Source: Sipunculus nudus
Lineage: Eukaryota > Annelida > Sipuncula > Golfingiida > Sipunculidae
DNA: 64,000 nucleotides
Assembly: GCA_026874595.1 (NCBI GenBank)
Contig: CM049307.1
Location: forward strand, 52,887,370-52,951,369
Reading direction: 5' to 3'
The first letter of the stretch is position 1. Each line of letters starts with the position of its first letter. The translations under genes and the position numbers were made by a program. Shown here piece by piece: positions 59,004-64,000 of the stretch. The notes beneath the pieces are model-generated. The model did not search any database, was not told the origin of the DNA, and worked only from the letters and a program-made list of their open reading frames with translations.

Positions 59004-60675
59004 AACAAGTGGCCCATGGGCCATGACGCTCAGCTGATCTTAAAAATACAATGAGTGTATTTTAAGATGTATTTGAATTATAATTAACATCAAATTTTTA
59101 TTATTCTGAGGGGTACATAGCTCGGAGAATATGGGTAACAGAAACCTAATTTCAGGTTTCCACAGAGATATATTCATGAAACTCCTTTGATGTCAAGTTA
59201 GAAAATTCCAGGTCCAGCGGTTAGGAACTGTGCCATGTTAACAGTTGACAGTTTAATTGCAGTTCTAAAAAAATCATAAAAAATGAAAAAATACAGGTGG
59301 CACCACCAGTCTCCAGCAAGTGACAGAACACCCCATGATCAACGTTCATGCACACAATCATGGTGATCAATGCAGTAGTTATTCAGATACTTGAGCCTTT
59401 GTTTCAAAATTTTGATTTTTCTGGGGGGTTACTTCACAGCCCCATAGCTCAAAGAATGTTGGTAACAGAGACCTAATTTCTGGTTTCCAAGAAGATTATT
59501 AATGGACCTTCCTAGATTTGAAGTTAGAAGATTCCAGGTCCAGCGGTTACGATTTGTGCCCTGTTAACAGATGACAGTTTCATTGCAGGTCTGAAAAAAA
59601 AGAAAAAAATTCGATAAAATTGGAAAAAAAATACAGGTGGCGCCACGAGGCTGCAGAAACTGATGAAATAATCCATGATCAATATCTATGCAAAGAATCA
59701 TGGTGATCAATGCAATAGTTGTTCAGATACCTGAGCTTTTGTATTAAATTTTCCATTATTCTGGGGGATACTTTGGAGCCCCATAGCTCAGAGGTTATGG
59801 GTAACAGAAACCTAATTTCAGGTTTCCACAGAGACTTTTCATGGGCCTTCCGGCATGTCAAGAGAGAAGATTCTAGGTTCAGTTGTTACAATTTGTGCAC
59901 TGTTAGTAGATGACTGCATCTAAAGAAGTCTCGAAAATGGAGAAAAAAAATCGTAAAATCTAAAAAATACAGGTGGCCCCACCAGACTGCAGAAACTGAT
60001 GAAACATTCCATGATCAATAACCATGCAAAAAATAAAACGGTGATCAATGCAAAAGTTGTTCCGTCACTTGAGCTTTTGTATAAAATTTTGCATTATTCT
60101 TGGGGGGGGGGGGGGGGGGTATTTCGGAGCCCCATAGCTCAGAGGTTATGGGTAACAGGTAATTTCAGGTTTTGAAGGAAACTTTTTATGGGCCTCCTGC
60201 ATGTCAAGAGAGGAGATTCTAGGTCCAGTTGTTACGATTTGTGCCCTGTTAAGATACGACCGCATCTTAAGAGGTCTCAAAAATAGATAAAAAAATCGTA
60301 ACAAATTCGAAAAAAAATTACAGGTGGCACCACCAGTCTGCAGAAACTGATGAACACTCCATGATCAATATCCATGCAAAATATCTTGGCGATCAATGCA
60401 TTAGTTCTTCAGATATTTGAGCTTTTGTATCAAATTTTTTATTATTCTGGGGGGGGGGGGGGGGCAGTTCGGAGCCCCATAGCTCGAAGAATATGGGTAA
60501 TAGGGACCTAATTTATGGTTTCCAAGGAGATTTTTTTATGGAACTCCCAGGATGTCAAGTTAGAAGATTCTAGGTCCATTGGTTACGATTTGTCCTTGGT
60601 TAACGGACGGACAGACGGACAACGGACAAAGGGTGATAGGTATAACTCACATGACTTTCAGTCAGCTGAGCTAAT
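59004..60675 (-). repeat. Composite dispersed element, copy 3 (inverted)
   Basis: Begins with the complement of the right end (AACAAGTGGCCCATGGGCCA then TGACGCTCAGCTGA) and finishes with the complement of the left end (GACGGACAACGG... GTCAGCTGAGCTAA). It encloses the ~340-bp tandem array. Confidence 0.75.
59110..60600 (+). repeat. Tandem array, five ~340-bp monomers
   Basis: CCCATAGCTC (or its variant) recurs at 59118, 59445, 59784, 60135 and 60480 (spacing 327-351 bp). Each monomer runs GGTAACAG-ACCTAATTTC-GGTTTCC, GTCAAG-TAGAAGATTC-AGGTCCA-, and an ACAGGTGGCNCCACNAG block. G-runs of 18 and 16 nt (60102-60119, 60449-60464) sit at the same place in two monomers. Confidence 0.92.
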
Positions 60676-62611
60676 AACATCACTATGTGCATATATAGTC
60701 AATGGTGTTGTACAGAATCGATCAGTGAAACAAAACCTAATGGAGGACGCTTTGGTTCTTGCCTGCCTGTCTAAAATATTAAGTAAATAAAAAAGATGGA
60801 ACATATAGTGTGGAAAACGCTAGAAAAATGCCAGATATATAAGTAAAGTTATTAGGAAATGACCCAGAGAAGGAACAAATTTAACCGAAATCAAGACTAA
60901 TAGCAATTCAAGCGCTTGTGGATATAGAAAGATTTCAGATATCCCCCTCGGGAATCTGAAAAGGCTTCACCAGAAATTCTAGTTGACTTATACATAATTA
61001 TATATATCTCGCATGTAGAAGGTAAACATTGTATAAAAACATATATCCTTTATATTAAAATACGTAACGTGCGCGTTTGCTCGATTGAGTCAAACTCAGT
61101 TAAATTAGAGGGGCCCAATCACCTATCTGACCTTTATAAACTAGAGGTAATCCCTTGGAGCTTTTATATACATAGGCAAGAAAACGTGAATATCACCACA
61201 CACAGGCTGCTTGTTTTGTTTATATCAACGTGTTTATGATATGTGAGGGCCCGCAAAAATAATCAAAACAATTTAAACAAGGGCATCTGTTAGCAAGCCA
61301 GAGCTTTGAAAATGGCGTTTTGCAACAAGTGAAATTTCTACTTCCACATATATGCACCCTACCACCTTAGGTTGCATGTTTTTCCCGTTTTTCAACATTG
61401 CTTTGTCTACAAACATGTTGAAAAACAAGTTCACACATCCTTCACGAGGGCCTCATAAGAACTTTTCACAACCAAAATTACCCTTAGATCATTAATATGA
61501 ACACAAAAGAAACCAGAAATCACAAACATTCTTTTTCAAAAGGTAGGTGATTGGGCACCTTTAAGGATGTTAAAAGTGACGGAAGCAGTCCTGGAAAACC
61601 GAACAAAAATGCTTCAAGAGCAGACCAATTTTCTAGACAATCTGTCAGGTAGTCTCTGATCTGTTTATGCTATTTCACTAAAATAATCTAAATATCGAAA
61701 TGTATCGAACTGTCAATTTTTAATAGCTGGTTATTTTTTCTCGATCACAATGACCTAGTTTGCGTCTATGGCTCAAGGCAGCATTATCCATAATCTTATA
61801 TACAAGAGGTCAAAATCGATCCATGGTTCCTAGAATATAGGTGACAGTAAGTTAACATCATTAACAATCTGATTTCAGTCCAATCTGTCGGGATCTCATA
61901 TTAGAACTAATTGTTTTATATTATAAAACCACAGAATATACATTTATACACATGCACAATAATATTCTGGGAACCTCGGGAAAATGAAAAGTCCTCATGG
62001 AATAAATATAAATACCAAAAATATGATTAATACAGAAATCATGTCATTACGGCCCACTGAGTATTAAGTTATCATATTTATGTCGTTAAGTGCTAGTGTG
62101 ACAAGTTACGGCTTGCTGCATGTATAACTGACACAGCTGCACAGCTGTAGTGTCAACACGATTGTCCTTTGGAAAAAAATACTTGTTTGCTTTGCATCAA
62201 TGTTCATTTCACCACAATGTCCATTGTGATCCTGTCTGATTATATTGTACCCATGCAGCCTCTGTTCCGCAGTTAAAAAAAAAGACTGAACAATAATGTT
62301 CATCATAACAAGGTTTACTTTGGTTTTTCTATACCTTCGGCGAGTTGGTTTATTTAAATCCCAGTCCGAGTGACTATATGTATGCCATAAAACCCCGGAC
62401 AAGTTATATATTTATGATATTTACCTGGTCCGTGTTGTTTGAATTTTTTTTTTTGGCGACACTTACTTGATAAACTGAACCATAACTCGGCCCAGGAAAT
62501 AATAAATGAGCAAATGGTTTTTTTTTCAAATTGACAAATTAAAGTCGATTTCGAAATTGTTTATGATACATGTATGATAGTAAGTATAGGAAACTAATCT
62601 CTCCCCCTTCC
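60676..62611. other. Intergenic DNA, no gene seen
   Basis: No domain-bearing frame and no clear repeat partner. A short open frame at 62106-62402 (-) has no recognisable features. Confidence 0.45.
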
Positions 62612-62637
62612 TCTCTCTCTCTCTCTCTCTCTCCACG

Positions 62638-62689
<52 letters not shown>
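62612..62689. repeat. Compound (CT)n-(AC)n-(AT)n microsatellite
   Basis: CT units, then ACACACAC, then about 22 AT units. Confidence 0.97.
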
Positions 62690-62691
<2 letters not shown>

Positions 62692-62784
62692 TATACCTTT
62701 TAACAGTTGTTAAACTAAAACTACACCTACGTACATAAGTAAATAAATGTTACAGTATATGCATGAATAGCCATGTTGGTTCAT

Positions 62785-62902
62785 TGTATAAAATTGGGAA
62801 CTGAACATGTATCAGAAGCGGATCCGGGGGGGGGGGGGCAACATGTATAAAATTGGGAACTGAACATGTATCAGAAGCGGATCCGGGGGGGGGGGGGGGG
62901 GG
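62785..62902. repeat. 59-bp tandem duplication with G-runs
   Basis: TGTATAAAATTGGGAACTGA through AAGCGGATCCGGGG occurs at 62785 and again at 62844, each ending in a long G-run. Confidence 0.95.
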
Positions 62903-62957
62903 TTGGACCCCTCCTTTTTCTAAATTCTGGATCCGTGAATGGAGGGAAGAATCGATT

Positions 62958-63033
62958 CACTCCGAATGGGATCAAACCCCTAACCTTTCGATACCCGGTC
63001 GGCTGCTCTACAACTGAGCTACCAGAGATTCCT
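62958..63033 (-). repeat. tRNA-derived SINE head
   Basis: Minus strand reads CTCTGGTAGCTCAGTTGTAG (A box) and, 35 nt on, GGGGTTTGATCCC (B box). The acceptor and T stems do not pair well enough for a functional tRNA. Confidence 0.6.
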
Positions 63034-64000
63034 TCAGTAAGAAAGTATAGTTTTTAAATACATAAATGTCAACATTTTGATAGACCGTCGTACTTATTTA
63101 TCACCATTAGCGAGAGTTGATTTTATTTACCGACTAACAGACATAGCCTATAGCTTAGTCTTATCCATTATTCATACACACACGAGAAGGCTTTTAACGA
63201 CTGTTTGCAAAGATTTCCCTCATGAATCATTAGTTCATTTAATAAACCTCGCTGATACATGATGCAGGAGTTCTGGCTGAATGGTTGTCCCTTCAAGATC
63301 AATTCAGTACCGTAACATGTGATTTACCATGCATTAGCTATTAAACAGTCTCTTTTTCTTAACAAATGTGTAAGTTGATAATCCTAATATCGGAATCCAT
63401 AGGGAATTTTTTCTCCAACTTCCTGCAGGAGACTATGTTTGTATGTTGATCGATGTCACTTATTTTAGAAAAAAAAGTATAACCATGGTTATTTATATGA
63501 CACATGGGCAATGCCAGAAATTGTGCATGAGGGGTCGGGGTACTACATTCATTAGCTTTTATGTATATATAGGCCTGATTTTCAGAGAAAATTTGAGGGG
63601 ATCATTCCACGGGATACCGGGAGAAGCACCCCTTCCTCCGAAGTAAATACACAAAATTTCCTCCGAAAAACTCTTATCCCCTTAAAACAAACGGAATAAA
63701 ACACTCTTCTAGGATATCATAACTTTCTTCACGCCCACCACATATTAGGATATAATATTTATTTTAAGTAATTAATTTTAAACACTTTATTATTTATAAT
63801 TTGCATTTGATTAAAACATTCAACAACAAAGGCTAAAGTTTATCATGATAATTGAAATGCTCTTCTGCACACGAAGAGAGTAGTAGCAAACCAGAGAGAC
63901 AAAAAAATGACAAAAATCATTAAAATATATTGATTTAAACGGTGACGCCATTACCATGATTTATTTTACATTGTACAATTATAAAACTAGTGTTTTGTCG
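63034..64000. other. Intergenic DNA, nothing recognised
   Basis: AT-rich; short open frames only. Confidence 0.45.

Noticed and set aside
62958-63033. Functional tRNA gene
   Set aside because: A and B boxes are present but stems are poorly paired; better explained as a SINE.

Overview
The window is animal nuclear DNA: AT-rich, with two intron-containing housekeeping genes that have canonical GT-AG introns, set in a large mass of dispersed repeats. Repeat style (long arrays with AGGTCA-rich monomers, elements ending in AGCTGAGC plus a CCATGGG palindrome, tRNA-derived SINEs, MITEs) suggests a mollusc, probably a bivalve. This is an inference from general familiarity; no database was searched.

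Layout. 1-11.5 kb: intergenic, almost entirely repeats, including a 0.55-kb direct duplication (1-547 and 9366-9916). 11.5-22.7 kb, minus strand: ADH5, class III alcohol dehydrogenase (glutathione-dependent formaldehyde dehydrogenase / S-nitrosoglutathione reductase). Ten coding exons join in frame for 370 codons with all catalytic, zinc and class-III-specific residues; only the short C-terminal exon is unresolved. 22.8-36.9 kb, plus strand: METAP1, methionine aminopeptidase 1, complete in 13 exons (383 aa) with the C6H2 zinc finger and all five metal ligands. 37-64 kb: no recognised gene; repeats, a dead non-LTR retrotransposon on the minus strand (47.9-49.4 kb), a fold-back element (46.2-46.6 kb), a few weak coding-like islands (51.2, 51.4-51.6, 53.2 and 54.8 kb), and a ~340-bp tandem array (59.1-60.6 kb).

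Gene relationship. The two start codons point away from each other with only 63 bp between them, so the genes must share a very compact bidirectional promoter or have overlapping 5' ends. The METAP1 start lies in a near-perfect TISU (short 5' UTR initiator, overlapping a YY1-like site), which fits this geometry. The same two genes are neighbours in vertebrates, there (from memory) tail to tail. One protein trims N-terminal Met co-translationally and the other detoxifies formaldehyde and S-nitrosoglutathione; I see no direct pathway link.

Introns carry well-delimited mobile elements: an 856-bp hAT-type element with an 8-bp target duplication (METAP1 intron 10), a 1.75-kb TIR transposon with a decayed SAP-like ORF nested in another repeat (intron 11), a PIF/Harbinger-like MITE (intron 7; second copy at 54.4 kb), a tRNA-derived SINE (intron 5), and a decayed tandem copy of part of ADH5 exon 3. 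I did not find a convincing new multi-gene system; the strongest items for follow-up are the 63-bp head-to-head promoter with TISU, the odd ADH5 3' end, and the nested 140/280-bp repeat family with a GGTGGCGCCACC palindrome.
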